Below, piece after piece: positions 7,879-18,211 of a stretch of 23,435 bases of DNA. Numbering within the stretch: position 1 is the first letter of the stretch; each line of letters begins with the position of its first letter. The translations under genes were made by a program, and so were the position numbers. The stretch is from Isoetes engelmannii (lineage: Eukaryota; Streptophyta; Lycopodiopsida; Isoetales; Isoetaceae). Where the stretch lies: the NCBI GenBank assembly GCA_011763485.2, contig JAANSK020248608.1:1-23435 (forward strand), written 5' to 3'. The notes below the pieces were generated by a model. The model was not told where the DNA came from. It worked only from the letters and a program-made list of their open reading frames with translations, and did not search any database.

Positions 7879-10261
7879 ATGGAAGAAACAACCGGTAAGC
7901 TCTTTTCTTTTTCTCCTTTTTATTCTCCGTTAGCAAGCTGTGTGTCGAGAAGGCTACTATGTTTGCGGTGAACAGCAAGCTCGCGTTGTTTTTATTAAGC
8001 AGAAACTGAAGACTTATTGTACGAAGATCTATATCACGATGTTGGGAATGGAACCAAGATGCTTAAGACATCCATTCAAGAGGCAAGCAGTGCTCGCTCT
8101 ATATCTCTTAGTGTGTGTTTTAGCTTCTTTAGAATGCAAAACTGCATTTTGTTGCACAGCAACACTAACCCAACAATGGTCATTGATTGAAGATGGAAGA
8201 ACGCTTAAGCCACTCTCTTCAAAGAGAAGAAGTTTTTCAAGAAAAATTAAATCACGCTCAAAAGCAGGTATTAATGTATTTCTGAGTTTTTTCTCTCTGG
8301 AAGGGCAGAAGGTATATATGCATTTCCTTCAATTCAGAAAATGTACATTTTGAATTGCTCAAGTTATCTCTGCTGGTCCTTTTTGAGAATTTTCATATCA
8401 TTTAGAATTTGAACTTTAGCCTCTCTGTCATTGTTAGACACATCTCCTTACCTTATTATTAGTTCAGGTGACACTTTTAAAGCTTGCATAATACTTTTAA
8501 ATCTTGCATAGCCTACAAATGACCTAATAGCATCTAGCATTAATTTCCACATCATGTGAAGTTTAAAATCTAGAAATATATTCACACACTATAGTTTTTA
8601 TCAGATGAATCTTAGCGAAACTTGAATCTGATTAAGTTTTGTCATTTGGACGATTTACAATGCAAACCATGCTTTTATAAATAGGATAGGATCAAAGAGT
8701 CATGTTGGGGGCAAGTGTCTGCGTTGTGCCATTAGAATGTGAAGATGCGGACCCATAGGCCAGTAATTTGTCAGACGTCCAAATTAGTTATAATGTATCT
8801 GTTTATCCCTGTGAAGTTTTGGAACTAAATTTTCTCTCTCCTTAACATACATAATAATCAGGAATAATGAGGTATCTATAAATGGATATTTTTTTGAATC
8901 TTGCTAAAATTTGGTGAACCTGCAGATTGAAGCATTGGAGGAGGAAAAGACTGTTTTACTTCGTAATATTTCATGCTTATTTAAGGTAGTTGTATCTGGT
9001 CACATCCAAGTATTCTAGGAATGTCGTTCCACATTTAGCGTGCTTTTGTCAATTATTTTGGTTCAGACTGCCAAGTTGGAAGTTGGAAGGAAGGACAAAC
9101 AGATAAAGGATCTGCATAATGAGTATGTTCTCAAACCTTTTCATGTATATTGTTGTTATGTATGTTGAACAATAGAGATCAATCCAGGTCCTTAGAATGA
9201 GTTAACGTTATTGTGGTCTCCAACCAGAAATAGCAACGTTGAGAAAATGAACTACACGCGCATCAATAAATAAAAAGCACTTGGATGTAATCCTTCATGT
9301 ATCCAACCACACGCTCATCATAATTAAGAAATCCCTTAATAAACCTTGGTCGTTGCTAGGCATCATTGTTTCCCAGCTGATGTGCCCTTCAATCAAGCCT
9401 GCCACTCGGCCATTTGAACAGACTGTAGATCTTTTGTACAGTAGCTATGCAGGCAATCATTTATCCTTCATAATTTATCTGTCTAATGAGAGGACGTATA
9501 CTTTTGAGTTCTGTGTTGAGTTAGTGAGTTGGAATTTGTTGGTAATGTTTGCAGTAAACTGCAGGAACCTCCGGCTGAAACTGCAGGTGGAAAGTAGAAT
9601 TTCAGAAACAGATGCTAAGAACACTGCTTCCTCTATAAAGTGCGCAGTGCTAAATAAAGAGGCAAGGTATGCCAATGGTAAAAAGTATGAAGAAATTGCT
9701 TCGAAAGGCGAGGAGAGGAAGTCATCGAATGCAAGTTGGTATCCGAGGTGCGAAGATGCATCTGGGCAATACGCTAATGGAAGTCAGGTGACACAGACTA
9801 TGAACTGTGTAGAAGAAAAACCAATAAATGGCATGGGACATGGAGAGGTTAAGGACACTTCAAAAATAAATGGGTTAAGAGAGGGAGAAGAAAGAAAGAC
9901 AGGGGTTACCAATGTTAACCACAGGAGATACAACAGCAGTAGAGGATCTGCAGAGGATGCCATTTCCTCGGAGAAAAGCGTGGCATCTTTCGATAGATGT
10001 GAGAAGAAAGTATTTAATAAGAATGGTTGCTACCCTAAAAGAGATCGAGATTGGGAAACCATGAATGATCTGCAACATAAGAGGGAATCCTATCACGAGG
10101 AAAGCAGGGATGTGCATAAAGGCAGCAAAGATCAGAGGCTAAGGAATAATAACGTGCAAAACAGTTGTGAGCCGAAACGGGGTTATCAATTACAGGATCG
10201 AGGAAGGCTGGTGGAAAATGGGAGAGGAGATTACAAGAGACATAACACAGAGAGTAGGTAA
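7879..10261 (+). CDS. Acidic coiled-coil protein, FLASH-like N-terminal motifs
   Basis: I assemble six exons: 7879-7894, 8003-8112, 8193-8267, 8926-8985, 9067-9122 and 9565-10261, all GT-AG and in phase, giving about 337 residues. The first exon is only 16 nt (MEETT plus one base); the second continues ETEDLLYEDLYHDVGNGTKM, an acidic start. Then comes a heptad-rich coiled coil (LQREEVFQEKLNHAQKQ, IEALEEEKTVLLRNISCLFK, TAKLEVGRKDKQIKDLHNE, NLRLKLQVESRISE, about residues 45-120), and a long hydrophilic Lys/Glu/Ser/Arg-rich tail with no fold evident. The D-LYEDL and NIS-L-KTAK-E--RKD patterns resemble the N-terminus of animal FLASH/CASP8AP2, a nuclear histone-mRNA processing factor. That likeness is motif-level only. 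The exon 2/3 junction (8112 or 8110) and the 3' end are uncertain: a donor AG|GTAACT overlaps the TAA at 10259-10261, and an open frame continues to 10494. Confidence 0.6.
8473..8510. repeat. Short tandem duplication, 20-bp period
   Basis: ACTTTTAAAGCTTGCATA is repeated after two bases as ACTTTTAAATCTTGCATA, inside the third intron of the coiled-coil gene. Confidence 0.85.
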
Positions 10262-11214
10262 CTCTTCTCTATGGATATCCAGAAACATTTCAGGAGAGCC
10301 AATTGCTTGTAGAATCAAGCCCTCTCAGAACTAGTCATCAAATCTCTACAACATGGAATCCGTGCCAGACACGAAAAACATCTCAAGAGTTCATGTGTTT
10401 CAGTCTCGCAAGGTGGAATGATCTTGCCACCAATTGCAATGATTTTACTTGGCGTGATCATCAACCCCAGCCCGCGGTATACATTGATATTTGAAAGAAT
10501 TCGTGCTGCAGAAATTCTGTGTTATGAGCTCTTGAATAGTTTTAGAAGCATGCTGGTTAAAGCATTATGCTTCGATTTGTTAAGAGGTGAAAAAAGAAAG
10601 AGTCTTTTTTTAAAGGATTCTTTCCTTGGATTCTTAAACCCAAGTCCTTCTATTTTGCCTTTGAAGAAGTAACTCATTTTACTTTATTCATGTTTTCGAA
10701 TTTTAAGGAGAGCCGGCACCTGGATTGGATAAATTGAACTATAAAGGACTTCATGGGGTTTTTTGTTTGTGAATATAAATCTCCATTACCATAAAAAGTT
10801 CCTTTTTTTAAAAAGTTACAGAAACTTTATTGACTAGATCCTCAGCCCATAATTGACTATTGAACATTTAGTTGAAGAAATAGAGCATTCAAGTTTCATT
10901 TTCTTAAGGGGGTCCTGCATTTCTGCCCATTCCCACAGAAGCAACATCAATTTTGATCAATACATTTTGAATCTAGAATATCCCAAGTACCAATATACAA
11001 GGTGGGATGAGGTAAAATAAGCCTGAAGGTAACACATGCATGAGCAAATTGCTGCAAGTTTTTGTCAGTATTACTTTGCTCAGGAGGATTCTTGGTTTTT
11101 ATAACAGTTTCGGACCAAGATGAGCGAAAGATCTGTACATTGACATTGATATAGCATTGCATTCTGCTTGGGAAGACGTTCCTTGTCTTGGACCATGGTG
11201 TCCAGCCCGTTTGA

Positions 11215-11358
11215 CATCGTGGCCAGATCATCCCGGATCATGATGGAGACCTGGAGGAGTTCTCAATAAAAGAAGGAGAAGCTATCACAGTTATGCCATC
11301 TCAGATTTGGAGGCCTACACCAAATTTGGAAAAACTTGACATAGTTCTTGGCATGTAG
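11215..11358 (+). other. Coding-like fragment, unknown family
   Basis: An open stretch of 47 codons after a TGA at 11212 reads GQIIPDHDGDLEEFSIKEGE, AITVMPSQIWRPTPNLEKLD, IVLGM, then TAG. Its composition is protein-like and acidic. An opposing 94-codon frame on the minus strand (10947-11231) overlaps it only at 11215-11231. It may be a gene remnant. I recognise no domain. Confidence 0.2.
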
Positions 11359-12234
11359 TTGGAGATGTTTTATTCAAACAAACCAAAAAGTGGTAGTCTT
11401 TGGAACACATCCTTGCCTAAAAGGTCTAATTCCTAATGCCTGTATTCACCAACAACATTCTAAAGCATACTTTATTAGCATTTATGATGTCCTTTTGATT
11501 CTGATCACAATTTTATTAGCCACCTTTCAGCCGCAATAACACTAAATTGTCATTCTTGGCATACAAATAGCTTATGCCAATACCAGCTTCCCATAGAAAC
11601 TTTAAGATGTTTCGATCATGCTACTTTGCAGCTAAAAGCTAAATCTTTGGTAGAAACATTGATACGTTTTTGCCCAAATGGGAGTAACCCACAGGCCGGA
11701 AACACTTTATTAACTATTATTATGCTAGATATAATCGTTATAATGTGCACCCTGGACTGCCTGGGCCGTTGGGTCTATTGATCCTACAGCCCAAAGTTTA
11801 TGTGTATCTCTTGTTTCTCCTATGTTCAATCAGGATTTGGACACCTATGTTTGAAAACATGGTTATATTTTGCTATTAGATGCACCCCCTCCCCCTAAAA
11901 TCATTCATTTTCCCCCTAGGACGCAAGTTATTATGCTAGAAAATATGTCCACGTGAAAACAACCTTGAAGATCAAGAAACCTGTAGCCAGGTTTTCAAAT
12001 TGTTGCGCTCATATAAGAAACTAATAGCATATGCAAAAATGGAGCAGACCCACACGGCCTTAAACAACAATCAATATTTTAACTTAGTGTGCTTTCTAGG
12101 CACTACAATTAATTCAACAGTATTCACTCCTCACCTTAGACACAAATCTAAGAAGTACTATAACTAGGGCATCGACTGGAACACTACAAAAATGGGAATG
12201 ATGATGAATTCACTAAAGCAAGATACGATCACAA

Positions 12235-12366
12235 TTTTTGATCACGTATTTTAATATTCTTAATCATTTGATTTCTCACTCTACAAGAGTAGATTTTGAT
12301 CACGTGTTTTAATATATATGAAATTTAGACCTCTTATTCATTTGATTTCTCACTCTACAAGAGTAG
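12235..12366. repeat. Diverged tandem duplication (about 58 and 74 bp)
   Basis: Both units start TTTTGATCACGT and end with the same block CATTTGATTTCTCACTCTAC followed by AAGAGTAG. The second unit has about 16 extra bases in the middle and carries CACGTG where the first has CACGTA. Confidence 0.85.
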
Positions 12367-12946
12367 ATTTTGCTCTTACATATACAGTTCCTAAAGGTTA
12401 TAAAATTTTTAGAGATTGGGATAGATTTTGTATGGAAACACAAGAAGACTAGGTTTGTGAAACACCTTGTAGATGAGTCTATTATTCATTTAAAGGTAAT
12501 GTTTGCCACCTTTGATTACTTCTCATGGACAATTGCTCATTTGAAGTAGCTAAATGCTCCAGTGCTCGTTTGTTGCAACTACGATGAACATGACTAAAAT
12601 AATGCATAGTGAATGCAAAATTTAGCAAAATTTAAAAATCAAACTTACGATAAGACAATTTGCATGTCTAAGTTTCAAGGGGAGAATAATGGTACATGGA
12701 CAATGTACGGCGTAATAGTAATAGGCTGACACATGTTTAATACTTGGAAAATTTTATATCTCAAAAATTGTAGCTTCCCTCCACTCTTTCCTGATGCCCA
12801 AAGAAAAAGTGGTATTTTTTTAATTAAGATGGTTCATTACAGGAAAATCCACATCAGTGTGATTTTTTATGTGTGCAAGCCATATAAAGTAGGAAGTTCT
12901 ACCTTTACCCTATAAGTAAGTAAGAAATACTTAGTCTCAGCAACTA

Positions 12947-14625
12947 TCATGCAGAAGTTGAAGCATCAACCAGTGATGCTACTGCAGAGGAAAGAAAAGA
13001 CACCACCTGATCCCTAGAGTATACAGGCTCTACATAAAGAAACATTAAGCAGAGCTCATGCCCCTCCATAGTATCTGAAATGCTGAAACAGGGACCTATA
13101 AAATGCATAGATTCAAGGGGGCCAATTGTTCCTACAACTCGCAAGAGATCTGCATCTTCTTGGGACACTCCTATCTTCGCTGGAGCATCAAGCCACACGC
13201 TGAACAATACAGTCCTCAATGAACTGGCCGGAGTCATCCCCGGTCGCTTTACCAACTGGCAATTGAACATTGTCAAACTCATTGCTAAGTTGAACTGAAT
13301 AAATTGTGTAAAGTTAATCTAATAACATGTATGAAACACTTGAGTTGGTTACCTGAGAGAATAACATGTTAAACATTGGCAACTCAGTAAACTGACGATG
13401 CTTGGCTACGTCTTTTGCAGTTAGAGATGCCAAACTTTTTGCCAGATCCCAAAACCCAGTACCTTCTTTAACCTGCATATCTAGTGGTATACCTGCCGAG
13501 TAATTTCCTATTACGTTGTTCTCCAAAGGAGGTTCAATATGCGGTCGGCAGTTGATCACCCTGTTTATCAAAGTAATGATCAAGCAAAAATCTAGGACTT
13601 TCCAAAGACAGATAAGGATAAAGTAATGTAATTACCTACTCAAACTAAAAGTATTCTGTTTCTTATCTTTAAGCTCCTTCCATTTTGAAGCTTCTAGCAA
13701 CAAAGCTGCAGACAAGGTTGCAGAAATAGTTGCATTTTCTTTCTTGCAAGCTGCCAAAAGAGCTTGTGTTCCTGTTCAATATAAACCTATATATTTGTCA
13801 AGTATTTAAAAGATATGTCTACGCTATTGGTTGAGACTTACCCTCTGCACCAAGGCTGAACCTTACAAAATGAGACGTGAGAGTGCAGTGCTTGAAATCT
13901 GTCTGTCCTTTCTGGAAGGGAAAAACAGCACTTTTTGTTGAATTCCATGCAAATCCAACAGCGTCAACTCCCTTTTGAAAAAATCCCTTGGAAAGCTTCT
14001 TTGGCATCAGATCCTCCAACGGAGGAAGGATCTCATTCGTATCACTGCATTTGGAAAGCTTAGGGATTCTTCCAGCCACTGAATCACTCAAAGCTTGCAA
14101 AAATTCTTGAGCAGCTATAGCAGTAGCATGCCTGTCACAGGCTCCGCCATGGAACCTGAGAACTATCACACTCTGACATCTAGAATTATCACCATATACA
14201 TGAACCTCAAAAAAAACTGCATTCTGTAAACCCAGATTGAGCTCTTTCTCAATGATCTGGTGGAAAGCAATACTCAAACCGTGATGTTCATCATCCTTGG
14301 AAAGATGAAGGACCCCTTTTGTATGTGTTGATATTTTATCATCCATGTGAGGCCATGGAATCTCTTGAACAGCAGGGGACCATGGTTGATCCACAACTTT
14401 AAAACATTTCTTTCCCTTGGCATTTTCACAGATTTGAGATCTCAACACAGAATGATTATTTCCAACTGCCTTTGCAGCTGTCAGAACATGATCAATGTGC
14501 ACTAATTTCTTAAGAGCAATACCAAAAACTCCCTTCCCCGTACCTAATTCCGTACACGTGGTCCAGTTTCCTTCAGAAGCTCCAAGGTGGCGCTCTCTGC
14601 AAGCCTTAATTCCGTTAGAGGCCAT
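12947..14625 (-). CDS. Condensation/acyltransferase-like protein, copy B
   Basis: Four exons on the minus strand: 14625-13842, 13771-13636, 13560-13353 and 13255-12947. They have the same four lengths (784, 136, 208, 309 nt) and phases as the paralogue at 1454-3114, again 478 residues ending DASTSA. Exon 1 is about 80% identical by eye at protein level. The putative active-site segment reads LRFHGGACDRHA: the His and Asp are kept, while Ser160 becomes Gly and Ser167 becomes Ala. No stop, frameshift or splice-site loss is seen, so both copies look functional. Changes cluster near residues 132-145 and 97-108, which might affect substrate choice; that is inference. The role is as for copy A: an acyl-transfer or condensation-like activity with unknown substrate. 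Confidence 0.8.
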
Positions 14626-14634
14626 AGCCAGATT

Positions 14635-14738
14635 CTAAGGCGACGGATAGATGGGGATTTAGAAATAATGATGAATGAAGAAGGGGGAAACAAGGAACTT
14701 TTAAGAGTGCAGAAAATGGGTTTGTTTAGCGAACTTAC
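14635..14738 (-). other. Likely 5'-UTR intron of gene B
   Basis: Counterpart of the intron at 3124-3230: donor CC|GTAAGT and acceptor CGCCTTAG| on the minus strand, 104 nt. The acceptor has a weaker pyrimidine tract than in copy A. Confidence 0.55.
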
Positions 14739-14905
14739 GGCAAGATCTTTCTCTGAATTCCTGCGGCTAACCACCATACCTACTGACTTTTCCGCTAGTA
14801 TTGCTCTGTTCAAATCCTTCCAGATTTCTGAGGCATATGTCTGAATAAAAAACCTGTGCAGACTCACATCAACGAATGTGCAGAGCTTAATTCTTGAATG
14901 CTTTA

Positions 14906-15433
14906 ATTTATTATACAAGGAACGGCAACCCGGCAAAACACCTAACATTTTCAAGCCTCCAGTGGAAGCATGCCGCCACCCGAAAATGCGAGGTATTTGA
15001 CTGTTGTTGTAGCGTAAAGTCTGCTTACTTGGAATTCTACTCCCATCTCGAATAGGGAGCTTACACGTGGCACTCTTTCTATTACGGTAAGTTAACTAAC
15101 GTTGTGATTGTCACCAAGATTTTATTCAACTCTCAATTTTTTTGTTACAGCATGGTGAAACTATTGCGAAATGTAGGGAAAAAATTTCAGAATGTCTTCA
15201 TAATGTAGAGTAAAAGTTGCAAAATGTAGAGTAAAAATTGCAAAATGCAAGGTGATAAGATCAAAATGTAGAGTAAAAATGTTAGAATGCAAAGTAAAAA
15301 CAATACAATTAGAGTTATAGAAAACATTGATCAGTTAAAGACATTCAGCACAGTAAAAAGTTTTTCTATTCAACTTAGAAATAAAAAAGGTTTACAATCA
15401 AACTTTAAACTACTGATACTTCAGTTCCAAACT
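14906..15433. other. Intergenic with AT-rich array
   Basis: No gene is supported. The 21-bp-period array at 15170-15306 fills much of it. Confidence 0.5.
15170..15306. repeat. Degenerate 21-bp tandem array
   Basis: The word AATG(T/C)A(G/A)(A/G)G or a close variant recurs at 15170, 15191, 15202, 15223, 15244, 15265 and 15286. All spacings are 21 except one of 11. The consensus is close to AATGTAGAGTAAAAATTGCAA with point changes. Confidence 0.8.
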
Positions 15434-16060
15434 TCAATTTCCACAGTCATTTCCACTAATCCGCTTCACAATCTCTGCAATGTTCAAACTGCCACCACCA
15501 GGAAGGATTATACAGTTGTTGAAAGTGCCACCCGAAATGTTAGTAGTGCCAATATCAATACTCAAATTGAAGACCCTCCTGACACGCGGATTGTCACCAG
15601 CAATCTCTTCAAGAGACACTTTATCAAAATAAGGATTATCAAGTTCACTAGCAGGTCGAGTAATAGTACGCTGATCCTTTTTAGCTGATGCATGGTTACT
15701 TCCCAACTCCACATTGTTTGGAACTAGTTTAAAACCAGCATCTTTACCCACATTCACATTCATATCCACATCCACATCATGATCACCTGATAAACGATCA
15801 ACTATTAAATTATGATTTAGAGAAGAAACTAGAACTAGGAAGTCAACTAGAAAAGCAACTAGAAAACTAAATAACTAAATTACCTGTAATATGACCAGAA
15901 GCAGCTGACTAAGAATCTAACACATTGAAATTTCCATCATTTTCTATCACGTTCAGATTTCCAGCATTCTATCTCGCATCATAGGCAGCCAATTCTTCAT
16001 TGTAAACATTATCAAAAATTATATGTGATCCGTGCGTTGAATGGTTGTCCGATGATTGAC
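15434..16060 (-). pseudogene. Broken Asp/Asn-rich gene, unknown family
   Basis: On the minus strand an exon (15786-15434) reads GDHDVDVDMNVNVGKDAGFK, then polar sequence, LEEIAGDNPRVRRVFNLSID, IGTTNISGGTFNNCIILPGG and ends SGNDCGN with a stop. A good acceptor (TTTATCAG|) at 15787, a 97-nt intron and a donor (ATTACAG|GTAATT) at 15883 join it in phase to an upstream exon reading NLNVIENDGNFNVLDS, stop, SAASGHIT. In-frame TAG codons at 15909-15911 and 15969-15971 break that exon. The splice-compatible frame on both sides shows a real former gene. It is acidic and Asn-rich, with a Gly/Asn/Thr-rich end. I recognise no domain. It may be a host gene or a transposon accessory ORF. Confidence 0.45.
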
Positions 16061-16155
16061 ATGGCAGCTTTAGGCTTTACTTCAGATGTCTTATTATACC
16101 TACAAAACAACTAACCAATTAGATTTACTACTAGAACAAACAGAACTACTAACAG

Positions 16156-17401
16156 AGTGGTCTTGGAGCCAAGCTTGGTAAGTATCTGATACAATTACTT
16201 TTATTTGCTGATGATGTAGTGCTAATTTCAACTAGAAGTGGGTTACAACAACATCTGAATGTGCTAAGTCCTTTTTCTAAGGAGAAAAAATTGCAAATTA
16301 ACCTGCAAACATCGAAAATAATGGTCACTGGGGGTAAGGACAGTATGATTTTTGAGGTTGATGGGATAGTGCTTGAAAAGGTAAATGCTTACAAATATCT
16401 TGGGATTGACCTGACCAATAATTACAGATGGCTAACAGCGGCTCTTAAGAGCACATCTGGAGGGTTGAGAGCCCTTTACAGTATGGTTCATACATGCAAC
16501 ACAAATCATTCTGAGCATTAACAGATTCGACGATTGCTTTTTGGTATTCAGGTAAGGCCCATTGTTCTTTATGGCTGCCCAATTTGGGACCCTGGGCTCT
16601 CTCTCAAAGGTTGGAATAAAATAGAACAAGTCTAGAAAAGATTTTTGCTATTAGAACTTGGAGTTAAGCCTCAGACTCCATATTGCATGTTGCTTGCCAA
16701 GTCGGGTCCCTTGCCTCTTGAAGTTAAAGCTTTGATTAGAACAATCACTTATATAAATAGAGTGTTGGCCATGGATCATGATAGACTACCCTATTTGGCA
16801 TTGCAACAATCTAAAATTAAAGGCTGGGATGCAGATGCTCTGCAGTGGGCAGAAAAATGGCTTGGCTTGAATACTTGGCCTGATTCAAAAAAGTATTAAG
16901 AGATAAGTGTACTTGTGACAGAAAGAGCAATGAGCAAGTTATGACAAAGTGAGGATGCAGGCTACAAAGAAACAATTTCACTTAGCTGAGATTAATTCTA
17001 TACAGGAATATAACGAACAAGATTATTTGTTATCCCATATTAGCCACAAGAATCGGATGTATATTTTTTAATTGAGGCTTTCTTCTCATCATTGACGTCA
17101 TACATTTCTGGAGTGTTCTTCCTATGAGCATACAAGGAGGAAATATGATATAGAGGTAAACACTTTACGAGATCTTTTTGCAGTATCATCACATACTTTA
17201 AGCACTTACATTTGGGATGTTTGGACGAAAAGGGCAAACATAGTTGAATTATATTTTGTAATGGATAATTCTGGTATATGTAGCGCTTTGGATTAGTGCG
17301 CTTTGATTTTACTCAAACTTTTGTACTATTTTGCCATAGAGGCCTGAGGGGCTAATTGGCTTGATAAATTCATATCATATGATATCATATCATATCATTA
17401 T
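16156..17401 (+). mobile_element. LINE retrotransposon fragment, FADD intact
   Basis: A 5'-truncated non-LTR element. The reverse transcriptase starts inside at VVLGAKLGKYLIQLLLFADD (catalytic FADD at 16204-16215) and continues as LNVLSPFSKEKKLQINLQTS, ANAYKYLGI-type palm/thumb sequence (VNAYKYLGIDLTNNY), a stop at 16519, VRPIVLYGCPIWDPG, a stop near 16636, and SGPLPLEVKALIRTITYINR. After about 16899 the frame decays. The 3' end (about 17362-17401) is GATAAATTC followed by ATATC/ATCAT-type short repeats rather than poly(A). No target-site duplication was found by eye. It is non-functional. Confidence 0.8.
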
Positions 17402-18211
17402 AGGACACTTTACAACACACCTAGATAGGTCCTGCCCCCACCACTGTACATGGCTAAAATGAGTCCTTCCTCCACTAACTTTACAACGATACATAGCCAG
17501 TTTCATAACGAGGCATTGAATCCTGGACCTTAGGTATGACAGTTTAAGGTCTTACCAGAGGACATAAACCCTATGTGTGTTAGAGTATATACCTAAATAG
17601 CAAATGGGGCATTTTTCGTATTGATGAGTTTCGTGAATTTTTTAGAAATATGGCTAAGATTTCATATTCTACTTATAAGCCCCCTTGAGAAAGGCGAGAC
17701 CTTGGGCTTGGAGACCATAATACTCACAATAGAGCCCATAATACTGCCACATAGCCTAGAGAGCTTACTAGCATCTGCCTTAGTGAGTCCCAACGCAAGC
17801 ACAGTCCTAGAAGCCTCAAGAGAAAGCCTGGAGATCACCACTACTTCTATCTAGTGAGACTCGAATTGTTAGACTGATAAAACCACTAACAAATGAAACA
17901 CTCCTAATGGAAATACTGCGAGTCTCCCAAGCACGACATCATTTAACCAATTAGGGCTCTCCTGCCTCGGCAAAGTCATTAGACACACCCCTAAATTCTA
18001 GGTCAAGGCTAGCTACAACTACAGTAATGCCCAATTTTATGAAAAATCGTTCATGGATGATATAAAGAGCACAGATGGGCTTGGCTTGGGAGCTATGGTC
18101 TATAGGTCCACAAAACCACACGCATACTAATCAATGCATCTACTACCTTTTCTTTTAGCCGAGGGTTGATTAACTTGGAGTTTTCCCTGCATGCAGTATG
18201 AACAACACATA
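17402..18211. other. Intergenic between two LINE relics
   Basis: A 77-codon plus frame (17621-17854) and a protein-like minus frame overlap (minus reads ISRLSLEASRTVLALGLTKA). Neither has a start, partner exon or domain I can support. Confidence 0.35.

Larger units (their letters stand above)
10262..12594. other. 3' region of coiled-coil gene, then intergenic
   Basis: A plus frame at 10303-10494 (SSPLRTSHQISTTWNPCQTR and on to a TGA) could be a last exon of the preceding gene if the donor at 10258 is used; otherwise it is 3' UTR. Beyond it I see only the coding-like scrap at 11215-11358, the tandem duplication at 12235-12366 and AT-rich sequence. Confidence 0.4.
12595..14905. repeat. Duplicated genomic block, copy B
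   Basis: Direct copy of 1105-3420, about 11.5 kb away. Divergence is higher in introns and flanks than in exons. Copy A carries roughly 25-30 extra bases near 3268-3300 that copy B lacks. Ends are estimates by eye. Confidence 0.85.

Noticed and set aside
7940-8353. 137-codon plus frame as the protein of this locus
   Set aside because: A different frame here gives a spliced product (8003-8112, 8193-8267) that is in phase with the downstream coiled-coil exons; the 137-codon frame ends in low-quality Leu/Cys/Phe-rich sequence.
9281-9564. 5' part of the 326-codon open frame on the plus strand
   Set aside because: It reads through an intron: the coiled-coil frame joins from 9122 to an acceptor at 9564 (CTGCAG|GAACC), and the upstream part lacks the heptads and has unrelated composition.
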